A DNA stretch of 6,836 nt, from the NCBI GenBank assembly GCA_013694495.1, contig JACDCH010000367.1, positions 1 through 6,836 on the forward strand, in the 5' to 3' direction. Below, in pieces: positions 1 to 5,036 of the stretch. Every line of letters begins with the position of its first letter. The first letter of the stretch is position 1. The stretch is from Acidimicrobiia bacterium. GTDB lineage: Bacteria; Actinomycetota; Acidimicrobiia; Acidimicrobiales; JACDCH01. Made by a program: the position numbers and the translations under genes. The notes beneath the pieces are model-generated. The model searched no databases and had not been told where the DNA came from. It saw only the letters and a program-made list of their open reading frames with translations.

Positions 1-49
1 TGCTGCGAAACCCGGCGTGGTCGTCCACGATCACCACCGTCGGGCCCAT
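1..49 (-). CDS. Response regulator, N-terminal fragment (runs off left edge)
   Basis: Only the first 16 codons lie in the window, starting at an ATG whose complement is 47-49 and continuing past base 1. The peptide reads MGPTVVIVDDHAGFRS. A hydrophobic beta strand (TVVIV) followed by an Asp-Asp pair and then H-x-x-F-R is the classic opening of a two-component receiver domain, most like the NarL/LuxR class (VDDHxxxR). In that family the acidic pair helps bind Mg2+ next to the phospho-accepting Asp, which would lie outside this window. No in-frame start is seen in the nearby upstream bases and no clear Shine-Dalgarno sequence precedes the ATG. The gene is divergent from the membrane protein at 175. 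The call rests on 16 residues, so the output domain and target are unknown. The plus-strand reading of the same bases gives a plausible-looking peptide but is most likely the antisense of this conserved stretch. Confidence 0.55.
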   Translation of the reverse strand, partial: MGPTVVIVDDHAGFRS

Positions 50-85
50 GGCAGTGATGGTCGCGCTGTCCGGAGGAGACGGCCA

Positions 86-119
86 CAGGGCTGACCCTGA
101 AATCGGGGCTGGCCCCGAT
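86..119. promoter_or_regulatory. Two adjacent inverted repeats in divergent intergenic region
   Basis: The 125-bp gap between the divergent response regulator and membrane protein holds a perfect 8-bp inverted repeat, ATCGGGGC (102-109) and GCCCCGAT (112-119), with a 2-nt spacer. Just before it is a 5-bp pair, CAGGG (86-90) and CCCTG (95-99). The two dyad centres are 18 bp apart, roughly two helical turns. This placement would suit binding of a dimeric regulator. The function is inferred only, and GC-rich DNA produces such dyads by chance fairly often. Confidence 0.3.
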
Positions 120-174
120 GCCGCCCCGCGGCGGGCGTCGTACGTTCCCACCCACACCGATCCGAGGAGCCGCC

Positions 175-564
175 ATGCCCACGAGCACCGTCACCCACCA
201 ACCAAGCCCCCAGGCCCCGGAAACAGTCGAACCTCGTCCCACAATCAAGCGGTGGGCCGGGCGCCTCTTCGGGGCGACCGTCGTCGTCACCGGCCTCATC
301 GGTCTGGTGTTCGCGCAATCCATGGACCCGACAGCGGGGCCCTACGCCATCAACGAGCGCTACCCCTTCGGCGACACAGAGCGCACTTGGCAGGTCACGG
401 TGGGCTTCGACTGGATCGCCTACGCCATCCTCTTCGCGGTCGCCGGAGTCGCAGTTCGGCGGGTAGGCGGGCGAAAGCTGTGGGCCCTCATGGCCGTGAG
501 CTTCGCGATCCTGTGGTTCCCGCACATCGCCATCGGCGTGGCCATGGCACTGAACGGCTCCTGA
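175..564 (+). CDS. Small three-helix membrane protein of unknown function
   Basis: This 129-residue protein matches no family I recognise. The ATG at 175 is chosen because GAGGAG (164-169) sits 5 nt upstream; a longer version from the ATG at 118 would add a basic, proline-rich leader without a better ribosome site. Residues 1-29 are polar and proline-rich and probably cytosolic. Hydrophobic segments follow at about 31-48, 80-95 and 102-125, with a polar loop at about 50-75 (containing ERYPFGDTERTW) between the first and second. RRVGGRK at 95-101 is a short basic connector, which suggests an inside loop by the positive-inside rule. The gene is divergent from a response regulator and lies 44 bp upstream of the CPBP protease on the same strand, so the two may be co-transcribed. 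No catalytic motif is visible. Confidence 0.7.
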   Translation: MPTSTVTHQPSPQAPETVEPRPTIKRWAGRLFGATVVVTGLIGLVFAQSMDPTAGPYAINERYPFGDTERTWQVTVGFDWIAYAILFAVAGVAVRRVGGRKLWALMAVSFAILWFPHIAIGVAMALNGS

Positions 565-608
565 ACCGTGGCGGCCTTTCAGAAGCATCAGCACGTGAGG
601 ACGCCACC

Positions 609-1385
609 GTGCCCGGGGCTCCGATCGCTCGGCCCGACGGGGCGGCTGGATGGAAGCCCTGGACCGGGTGGGCGGCCGTGGTCGTCAACGTCGGGATGAT
701 CGCTGGCGCCCGTTCGATCATCCGTCCCGGCGGCGACCCGCGGCTGGGCGTGGTGATCGCGCTCATCTTCCTGAACCTGGCGCCGGTCGGCCTGGTGATC
801 CTGCTCGCCAAGTGGCACGGGACGACCACCGCGTCTGACTTCGGGCTGCGCCGCCCGCCGCTCGCTCTCGCCACTGGACTGGTGGTGGCAGTTGGGGCTG
901 TCGTCCTTGCGCTGACCGCGCTCAGTGTGGCGGCGTTCGGGGTCGGCGACCGTGCCAGCATCACCGACCGACTCGCAGCCGACAGGGGAACGCTGAACGC
1001 ACTCCTGGTGATCGTGCTCGTGGCGGTGGCCGCACCACTCGGGGAGGAGTTCCTCTTCCGGGGCTACCTCTTCCGCGCTCTGGCCAACTGGCGAGGTGTC
1101 TGGCCAGCCGCCGTGACCACCAGCGTGGTGTTCAGCGCAGCTCACGTCGGGTGGGTACCGATCGGCGCGCTGATTCCGATCACCGTGTTCGGTCTCGGAG
1201 CCTGTCTTCTGTACCAGTGGACCGGATCGCTTTTCTCCGCCCTGGTACTGCACGCTCTCCTCAACTCCGGCCAGCGTCGGGACGATACGGACCTTGCCCT
1301 GGCCCCTCCCGATGACGATGGCGATCTCGGTTGGCGTGACCCTCAGCGTGGCCGCCCTGATAGCCAGCCTGCTCGGCCCCCGTGA
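609..1385 (+). CDS. CPBP-family intramembrane metalloprotease (Abi/CAAX-like), probably frameshifted near the 3' end
   Basis: This 258-residue polytopic membrane protein has all three CPBP motifs. They are EExxxR (E146, E147, R151 in GEEFLFRG), FxxxH (F175, H179 in FSAAH) and HxxxN (H215, N219 in HALLN). In this family the Glu and His residues form a membrane-embedded active site; members include Rce1-type CAAX proteases and bacterial immunity or abortive-infection proteins. Hydrophobic helices occupy most of 20-215. The GTG start at 609 has GAGG (597-600) 8 nt upstream; the longer reading frame back to 48 overlaps the previous gene and reads as non-protein. After Ser220 the sequence abruptly becomes hydrophilic and Asp/Pro-rich (about 38 residues), while the +1 frame encodes a good membrane helix. 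A frameshift near 1266 is therefore likely. The active-site residues all precede it, so function may survive. The substrate is unknown. Confidence 0.8.
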   Translation: MPGAPIARPDGAAGWKPWTGWAAVVVNVGMIAGARSIIRPGGDPRLGVVIALIFLNLAPVGLVILLAKWHGTTTASDFGLRRPPLALATGLVVAVGAVVLALTALSVAAFGVGDRASITDRLAADRGTLNALLVIVLVAVAAPLGEEFLFRGYLFRALANWRGVWPAAVTTSVVFSAAHVGWVPIGALIPITVFGLGACLLYQWTGSLFSALVLHALLNSGQRRDDTDLALAPPDDDGDLGWRDPQRGRPDSQPARPP

Positions 1386-1452
1386 ACGCGTCAGCAGCCG
1401 AGCGCGTAGGCCACCGCCGAGCACACGCGTCCCAGCGTGGACTCGTCGATAG
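1266..1452 (+). pseudogene. Out-of-frame C-terminal helix of the CPBP protease
   Basis: Skipping one base near 1266 moves the CPBP reading frame into one that continues from HALLN through PASVGTIRT into a clean membrane helix (about 1312-1380, MTMAISVGVTLSV then AALIASLLG). A basic tail with GPRERV follows, and the frame stops at TAG 1450-1452. This looks like the original C-terminal transmembrane segment of the protease. In this frame the gene would overlap the 3' end of the convergent toxin gene by 62 bp. Whether the extra base is a real mutation or an assembly error cannot be told from one sequence. Confidence 0.55.
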
Positions 1453-1699
1453 CACCAACTCGGTTCGTCAGCGTCGACTGGGTGACGGTGTGAAGTCCAT
1501 CGCAGTTGACGACGGACTCGCGGTCGAGGCCGATCGCTCGATGGTCGATGTTGACTTCCGCAGCCAATCCTCGTGCCGAGGTCGAGATCTCGGCGACCGT
1601 CACGAGCGATCGGACGTCGAGGACCTCGGTGCGGGTGAGGACCAGCACGGGCCGGCGCTTACGGCCGACCTCAGCGAGCCACACCTCTCCACGGTTCAC
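1391..1699 (-). CDS. MazF/PemK-like type II toxin (endoribonuclease)
   Basis: This 102-residue protein has the MazF-type opening RGEVWLAEVG followed by KRRPVLVLTR. In PemK/MazF toxins these form the first strands of the SH3-like barrel and carry the conserved active-site Arg. The middle segment VTVAEIST supplies the conserved Ser/Thr strand. The later segment VVNCDGLHTVTQSTLTNRVG matches the family's dimer-interface and final strands, and a short C-terminal helix follows. Known members cleave mRNA at short sequence motifs until bound by their antitoxin. The start is GTG (complement of 1697-1699), overlapping the antitoxin TGA by 4 nt (GTGA), with a GGGG-type site (1706-1709) inside the antitoxin gene. 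It is slightly short for the family because the first loop is small, as in many actinobacterial MazF proteins. It converges with the CPBP protease gene. Confidence 0.85.
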   Translation of the reverse strand: MNRGEVWLAEVGRKRRPVLVLTRTEVLDVRSLVTVAEISTSARGLAAEVNIDHRAIGLDRESVVNCDGLHTVTQSTLTNRVGAIDESTLGRVCSAVAYALGC

Positions 1700-1905
1700 T
1701 CGTCACCCCAGGTCTCCGCGGCGGCCCAGAACGCATCGACGCTCTCCGGCCGGTCCTGGTATGCGACTCGATCGGCCTGTGCCATCGCGGCCCGAACCGC
1801 GGCCGCGACACCGTCCCGGGCAGCCGCAGAGACGTTCACGCCGAGGCGACGTGCTTGCTCGGCAAGCGCATCGTCCAACGTGAACGTGGTGCGGGTCGTG
1901 ACCAT
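1696..1905 (-). CDS. Ribbon-helix-helix antitoxin paired with the MazF-like toxin
   Basis: This 69-residue protein begins with an alternating strand, TTRTTFTL (residues 3-10). Helix A (DDALAEQARRLG) and helix B (from S26, SAAARDGVAAAVR) follow, separated by the turn GVNVS. This is the ribbon-helix-helix DNA-binding fold used by MazE/CcdA-type antitoxins. The C-terminal part (about 45-69, with AYQDRPESVDAFWAAAETW) is acidic and aromatic, as expected for the segment that threads into the toxin and neutralises it. The gene is first in a two-gene operon, overlapping the toxin by 4 nt, so translation is coupled and antitoxin is made first. The ATG at 1905 has no convincing Shine-Dalgarno sequence. 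A palindrome lies 11-29 bp upstream and is a good candidate for autorepression by the antitoxin or the complex. Confidence 0.85.
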   Translation of the reverse strand: MVTTRTTFTLDDALAEQARRLGVNVSAAARDGVAAAVRAAMAQADRVAYQDRPESVDAFWAAAETWGDE

Positions 1906-1915
1906 GGCAGAAAAC

Positions 1916-1934
1916 GCTAGCAGAACGTGCTAGC
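1916..1934. promoter_or_regulatory. Candidate toxin-antitoxin operator (7-bp inverted repeat)
   Basis: A perfect inverted repeat, GCTAGCA (1916-1922) and TGCTAGC (1928-1934) around a 5-nt spacer, begins 11 bp upstream of the antitoxin ATG. Each arm contains the self-palindrome GCTAGC, and these are 13 bp apart. Ribbon-helix-helix antitoxins commonly repress their own operon by binding short palindromes in this position. No binding data are available; the role is inferred from location and symmetry. Confidence 0.5.
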
Positions 1935-2754
1935 AATCGATCGCGCCAATCGGACTGGTCATCCTGTCCCGACCGCAGGGCGAGCACGATCCGAGGCGCA
2001 CGCGACAGTCCCTCCGGGTCAGTGGGAGTGGAAGACCTTCCACAGCAGCGGAATCAACCAGGCGTCCCACTCGGCGACGTTCGTCCGGTGACCTTCGCCT
2101 TGACCTTGCCCCATGACTCGGCGATGTGAAACTGCCAGCTCGAACACCGACCGCCGGCGTGACGTCGGTGATGCTCGCCCAAGGGATCGGCTTGGCGAAC
2201 GGCTTTCGCTCCTTGTAGGCCTCGGCGCTCACAACGAGGCGGCCCCTCCCTGCGCCGCGGAGACTGCAGATCTCCACGGATTCGCCCGCCATCAACTGGG
2301 TCAGGATCCGATGGAGCAGTGGACCCTCGATCTCGTCGTGGACCATCTGTGCGAGCTGGTCCCACAGTGGGCGCCACGGCCCCCATTCCGGCTTCGATGC
2401 GTCGCCGTGGAAGGTCACCGAGCCGCGTTCCCCGCCGGCCCACACGCTGATGTCACAGGTGAGTCGGTTCCAGCTTCCCTGCGCCTTGCTGGCGTACTGC
2501 TCCTGGGTCTTGATCGACACGTCGGTCCTCGACTCGACGTAGCGGTGGACGAGCCAGCCGAGCGTGTTGCGCTCGCCGGTCGTGCCGTCCTCGAGCGCCG
2601 TGCGGGCAGCGAGGTTCGCCAAACGGAGCGACCCGTACGTGCCGAGTTGCCTCGGCCGTTCCTGTCCCGTCCCGGTTTCGATGCCGTCCACGCGCACCAC
2701 GTACCGGCCCCGCTGCTTGCGTACGACGGGGTCACCAACCGGCTTCCAGACCAT
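1930..2754 (-). pseudogene. Mosaic ORF: tyrosine recombinase N-terminal fragment joined to an unrelated decayed domain
   Basis: The open frame is 274 codons from ATG 2754, preceded by GGAGGT (2761-2766) at 6-nt spacing. Residues 1-92 look like the front of an actinobacterial phage- or plasmid-type integrase. They comprise an arm-DNA-binding segment (RGRYVVRVDG, then RQLGTYGSLRLANLAARTAL) and the beginning of the core-binding domain (TLGWLVHRYVESRTDVSIKT, then QEQYAS). From about residue 93 the sequence changes character (WNRLTCDISVWAGGERG), and it never shows the catalytic R...HxxR...Y of tyrosine recombinases. A normal integrase has roughly 350-450 residues, so this one is truncated and cannot recombine DNA. 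The last 65 residues or so are Arg-rich and look out of frame. The start lies 87 bp from the 3' end of tRNA-Pro, the usual place for the integrase of a tRNA-targeted element. The integrase assignment rests on domain-level resemblance. Confidence 0.65.
2019..2478 (-). pseudogene. Decayed gene remnant with two frameshifts (unknown domain)
   Basis: The second half of the mosaic ORF reads as a separate protein. In the main frame it has an aromatic helix-like stretch (EWGPWRPLWDQLAQMVHDEI) and then strand-rich sequence ending RGRLVVSAEAY and AKPIPWASITDVTPAVG. At about 2145-2137 the sensible reading moves to a second frame (WQFHIAESWGKVKAKVTGR). At about 2081 it moves to a third frame (NVAEWDAWLIPLLWKVFHSH), ending at a TGA complementary to 2019-2021. 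The three pieces join into one coherent, aromatic-rich C-terminus, so an ancestral gene with at least two indels is likely. Gly-x-Leu-x-Val then Pro-Trp-x-x-Ile vaguely recalls PH-like domains of small bacterial proteins, but I cannot name the family. Its original start is missing. Confidence 0.5.
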
Positions 2755-2771
2755 CCTTCGACCTCCAGCCT

Positions 2772-2790
2772 CTGATACATCGCTGATACA
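2772..2790. repeat. Direct repeat CTGATACA x2, possible integrase arm or excisionase sites
   Basis: Two identical copies of CTGATACA (2772-2779 and 2783-2790) lie head to tail with an 11-bp period, between the integrase start and the tRNA 3' end. On the integrase strand they read TGTATCAG. Short direct repeats at about one helical turn in this position are typical of arm-type integrase or excisionase binding sites. With two copies of 8 bp, chance cannot be excluded. Confidence 0.35.
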
Positions 2791-2840
2791 AGGCCGGTCC
2801 GCGGGGCGGCTCTCTCGAAGAAGAATTGCTGGTCAGAGTG

Positions 2841-2912
2841 TCGGGGAGGAGGGATTTGAACCCTCGACCTCCTGCTCCCAAAGCAGGTGCGCTACCACTG
2901 CGCTACTCCCCG
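2841..2912 (-). tRNA. tRNA-Pro(UGG)
   Basis: The minus strand folds into a complete cloverleaf. The acceptor stem CGGGGAG/CTCCCCG has seven perfect pairs and discriminator A at 2841. The D stem is GCGC/GCGC. The anticodon stem CCTGC/GCAGG encloses the loop TTTGGGA, giving anticodon UGG (complement of 2878-2880), which reads CCA and other proline codons. The variable region is AGGTC, and the T stem GAGGG/CCCTC encloses TTCAAAT. The CGGGG start is typical of bacterial tRNA-Pro. The 3' CCA is not encoded (CAC follows the discriminator), so it must be added after transcription. It is divergent from tig. Its intact 3' half is the likely attachment target for the element whose integrase remnant lies to the left. 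Confidence 0.95.
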
Positions 2913-2919
2913 GTGGCGG

Positions 2920-2942
2920 GGCCAACGGTACTTGGCCGTTGG
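2920..2942. promoter_or_regulatory. Overlapping inverted repeats between tRNA-Pro and tig
   Basis: CCAACGG (2922-2928) and CCGTTGG (2936-2942) form a perfect 7-bp inverted repeat with a 7-nt spacer. An alternative dyad, GGCCAA (2920-2925) and TTGGCC (2932-2937), overlaps it. The block is centred about 50 bp upstream of the tig start and about 20 bp upstream of the tRNA, so it could be an operator serving either divergent promoter. No known regulator site is recognised. Confidence 0.35.
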
Positions 2943-2964
2943 AGAGGCTCCGAAGGGTGATCGG

Positions 2965-2970
2965 TACACT
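2965..2970 (+). promoter_or_regulatory. Putative -10 element of the tig promoter
   Basis: TACACT fits the TANNNT pattern of a housekeeping -10 box. It ends 11 bp before the tig ATG, so transcription starting about 7 bp later would leave a leader of only about 5 nt. This agrees with the absence of a Shine-Dalgarno sequence near the ATG. The best upstream candidate, TTGGAG at 2939-2944, is 20 bp away, longer than ideal for a -35. Confidence 0.35.
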
Positions 2971-2981
2971 CGCCGCTCCCT

Positions 2982-4400
2982 ATGAAGTCCACCGTCGAGC
3001 CCCTCGAGGGCAACAAGGTCAAGGTCTCCGTCGAGCTCGACGAGTCCGAGTTCGACAAGGCGATCGACAACGCGTTCCGCGCCATCGCCCGCGAGGTCCG
3101 GATCCCCGGGTTCCGCCCGGGGAAGGCGCCCCGGCGCCTCCTCGAGGCCCGGTTCGGACCCGACGTGGCCCGGGAGCACGCCCTCAAGGAGTCGCTGCCC
3201 GACTACTACGTCGATGCCGTCCGCGAGCACGACGTCGACGTGATCGCCGCCCCGGAGATCGAGATCACCGCCGGCCAGGAGTCGGGCCCCGTGGCTTTCG
3301 ACGCGGTCGTCGAGGTCCGGCCCCGCATCGAGGTCCCCGGCTACGGCGGGCTGCGGGTCGAGATCCCGAGCCCGGTCCCCTCCGACGACGACGTGCAGAG
3401 CCAGGTCGACCGTCTGCGCGAGCAGTTCTCCGAGCTGGCCGAGGTCGACCGCACGGCCACCGCCGGAGACGTCGTCACCATCAGCCTCCACGGCACCGAG
3501 GACGACGAGCCCGTCTCCGGGCTGCAGGCCGACGAGTACGCCTACCGCGTGGGCGCCGGGTCCATCGCCGCCGAGCTCGACGAGCAGCTCGCAGGCGCGT
3601 CGGTGGGCGACGAGCTCGAGTTCGTCGGCGACCTGATCGGCACGGGCCGCACGGTCTCGTTCGCCGTCGCCGTCAAGAAGGTGCAGGAGCGGGTGCTGCC
3701 CGAGGTCACCGACGAGTGGGCCGGCGAGGTCTCGGAGTTCGAGACGCTCGACGAGCTCCGCGACGACATCCGAGAGCGCATCGCCGGCGTGCGCCGGGTC
3801 CAGGCCGTCATGGCGCTGCGGGAGAAGGCCGTGGAATCGCTCGTTCAGCTCGTCGACGACGAGGCCCCGGAGCCGCTCGTCCAGCGCGAGGTGCGCTCCC
3901 GCCTGGAGGACCTCGCCATGCGCCTGTCCGCCCAGGGCATGTCGGCCGAGCAGTACCTGACGGCCACCGGCACGAGCCAGGAGGACCTGGTCGCCAGCCT
4001 CAAGGACACGGCGGCCGCCGCGGTCAAGGCCGACCTCGCCCTGCGGGCCGTGGCCGACGCCGAGAACATCGAGATCGGCGACGACGACCTCGACGCCGAG
4101 ATCGAGGCGCTGGCGGTGCGGGTGAAGGAGAAGCCCGACAAGGTCCGCAAGCAGCTGGAGCGCAACGACCAGATGCCGGCGATACGCTCCGACCTCCGTA
4201 CCCGCAGGGCGCTCGACTGGTTGCTCGAGCACGTCGAGATCGTGGATCCCGAGGGGAACCCCATCGATCGGGCGGACCTCGACCTCGACGCCGGGCCCGA
4301 CCACGACCACGACCACCTCCACGATCACGATCACGACCATGACCACGCCGGTCACGACCACGATCACGATCACGACGACGCCGGAACCGAGCCTGCTTGA
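2982..4400 (+). CDS. tig: Trigger factor (ribosome-associated chaperone, peptidyl-prolyl isomerase) with His-rich tail
   Basis: This 472-residue protein has the three trigger factor domains. Residues 1 to about 115 are the ribosome-binding tail domain with the signature GFRPGKAP (43-50), which docks at the ribosomal exit tunnel. About 155-240 is an FKBP-type prolyl isomerase domain (GDVVTISLHG through VKKVQERVLPEV). About 245-425 is the helical C-terminal chaperone domain. It binds nascent chains as they leave the ribosome and helps them fold. Residues 441-464 form an unusual tail of 12 histidines alternating mostly with Asp, likely metal-binding. The ATG at 2982 gives the canonical MKSTVE opening; no Shine-Dalgarno site is visible and the mRNA may be nearly leaderless. 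The gene is followed by clpP with a 1-nt overlap, coupling folding and degradation functions. The length is slightly above the E. coli protein (432) because of the tail. Confidence 0.97.
   Translation: MKSTVEPLEGNKVKVSVELDESEFDKAIDNAFRAIAREVRIPGFRPGKAPRRLLEARFGPDVAREHALKESLPDYYVDAVREHDVDVIAAPEIEITAGQESGPVAFDAVVEVRPRIEVPGYGGLRVEIPSPVPSDDDVQSQVDRLREQFSELAEVDRTATAGDVVTISLHGTEDDEPVSGLQADEYAYRVGAGSIAAELDEQLAGASVGDELEFVGDLIGTGRTVSFAVAVKKVQERVLPEVTDEWAGEVSEFETLDELRDDIRERIAGVRRVQAVMALREKAVESLVQLVDDEAPEPLVQREVRSRLEDLAMRLSAQGMSAEQYLTATGTSQEDLVASLKDTAAAAVKADLALRAVADAENIEIGDDDLDAEIEALAVRVKEKPDKVRKQLERNDQMPAIRSDLRTRRALDWLLEHVEIVDPEGNPIDRADLDLDAGPDHDHDHLHDHDHDHDHAGHDHDHDHDDAGTEPA
4299..4379 (+). repeat. 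Low-complexity CAC-GAY codon repeat encoding the trigger factor His/Asp tail
   Basis: The 3' end of tig is a run of alternating His and Asp codons, mostly CAC with GAC or GAT, broken once by Leu and once by Ala-Gly. The internal 6-bp periodicity makes it prone to slippage, so the number of units may vary between strains. Replication slippage and read misassembly are both possible here. Confidence 0.75.
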
Positions 4401-5029
4401 TGAGCTACATCCCGAACCCGCTGGTCGAGGTCACCGACAACCGGGGCCAGAAGTACACCGCCGACGTGTTCTCGCGGCTGCTGAAGGAGCGCATCGTCTT
4501 CCTCGGCACGCCGATCGACGACACCGTCGCCAACTTCATCTGCGCCCAGCTGCTGCACCTCGAAGCGGAGAACCCGGACTCGGGCATCAACATCTACATC
4601 AACTCGCCCGGTGGTGACATCCAGGCGCTGATGGCGATCTACGACACGATGCAGTACATCCAGGCCGAGGTGTCCACGATCTGCTTCGGTGAGGCCGCCT
4701 CCGCGGCCGCTGTGCTGCTGGCCGCCGGGGCCCCGGGCCGGCGCTTCGCCCTCCCGCACTCCCGGGTGCTGCTGCACCAGCCGTGGGGCTCGGGTGGTGG
4801 CCAGGCCACCGACATCGAGATCCAGGCCCGCGAGATCCTGCGCATGCGCGACCTGCTCAACGAGATCCTCGCCCACCACTCGGGGCAGCCCCTCGAGCGG
4901 ATCCAGAAGGACACCGACCGCGACTTCGTGCTCAACGCCGAGGACGCCAAGGACTACGGGATCATCGACGAGGTGCTCCAGTCTCGGCAGTACGCTGACA
5001 CCTCCGGTCCGATCACCGCGGTCCGCTGA
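4400..5029 (+). CDS. clpP: ATP-dependent Clp protease proteolytic subunit
   Basis: This 209-residue serine peptidase (family S14) is the barrel subunit of ClpXP/ClpCP. The catalytic triad is visible: Ser101 in GEAASAAAV, His126 in LLHQP and Asp175 in KDTDRD. The INSPGGD motif (68-73) and the handle-helix region (about 137-160) are normal. The serine is followed by Ala-Ala-Ala rather than the Met-Gly of E. coli or Staphylococcus, a form I associate with actinobacterial ClpP2. The ATG at 4400 shares its A with the tig TGA (TGATG), so translation is probably coupled; a TTG at 4397 is less likely. Only a weak ribosome site precedes it. Only one clpP is present between tig and clpX, unlike the clpP1-clpP2 tandem of mycobacteria. 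The fold and active site appear complete. Confidence 0.97.
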   Translation: MSYIPNPLVEVTDNRGQKYTADVFSRLLKERIVFLGTPIDDTVANFICAQLLHLEAENPDSGINIYINSPGGDIQALMAIYDTMQYIQAEVSTICFGEAASAAAVLLAAGAPGRRFALPHSRVLLHQPWGSGGGQATDIEIQAREILRMRDLLNEILAHHSGQPLERIQKDTDRDFVLNAEDAKDYGIIDEVLQSRQYADTSGPITAVR

Positions 5030-5036
5030 CGAGCGC

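Noticed and set aside
3..80. Plus-strand peptide LRNPAWSSTITTVGPM at the left edge as an upstream gene end
   Set aside because: It is the antisense reading of the conserved receiver-domain start on the minus strand.
48..608. N-terminal extension of the CPBP reading frame
   Set aside because: It overlaps the membrane protein gene in another frame and reads as low-quality Arg/His/Pro sequence; the GTG at 609 has its own ribosome site.
1382..1933. 183-codon plus-strand open frame across the toxin-antitoxin genes
   Set aside because: It is antisense to both genes, which are well supported by family motifs and the 4-nt overlap.
2900..2982. ClgR-type operator upstream of tig-clpP
   Set aside because: No CGC-N5-GCG arrangement was found here; the only CGC/GCG pair lies in the tRNA D arm with the wrong spacing.
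2564..4342. 592-codon plus-strand open frame
   Set aside because: It crosses the integrase start, the tRNA and tig in a different frame and is extremely Arg-rich, as expected for an off-frame reading of GC-rich DNA.
2892..4373. 493-codon minus-strand open frame across tig
   Set aside because: It is antisense to the trigger factor gene, runs into the tRNA, and reads as Val/Asp/Leu-rich repeats caused by GC-biased codon positions.
4299..4379. His/Asp codon run as a CRISPR or iteron array
   Set aside because: It is a short codon-level repeat inside tig, in frame and with no spacers.
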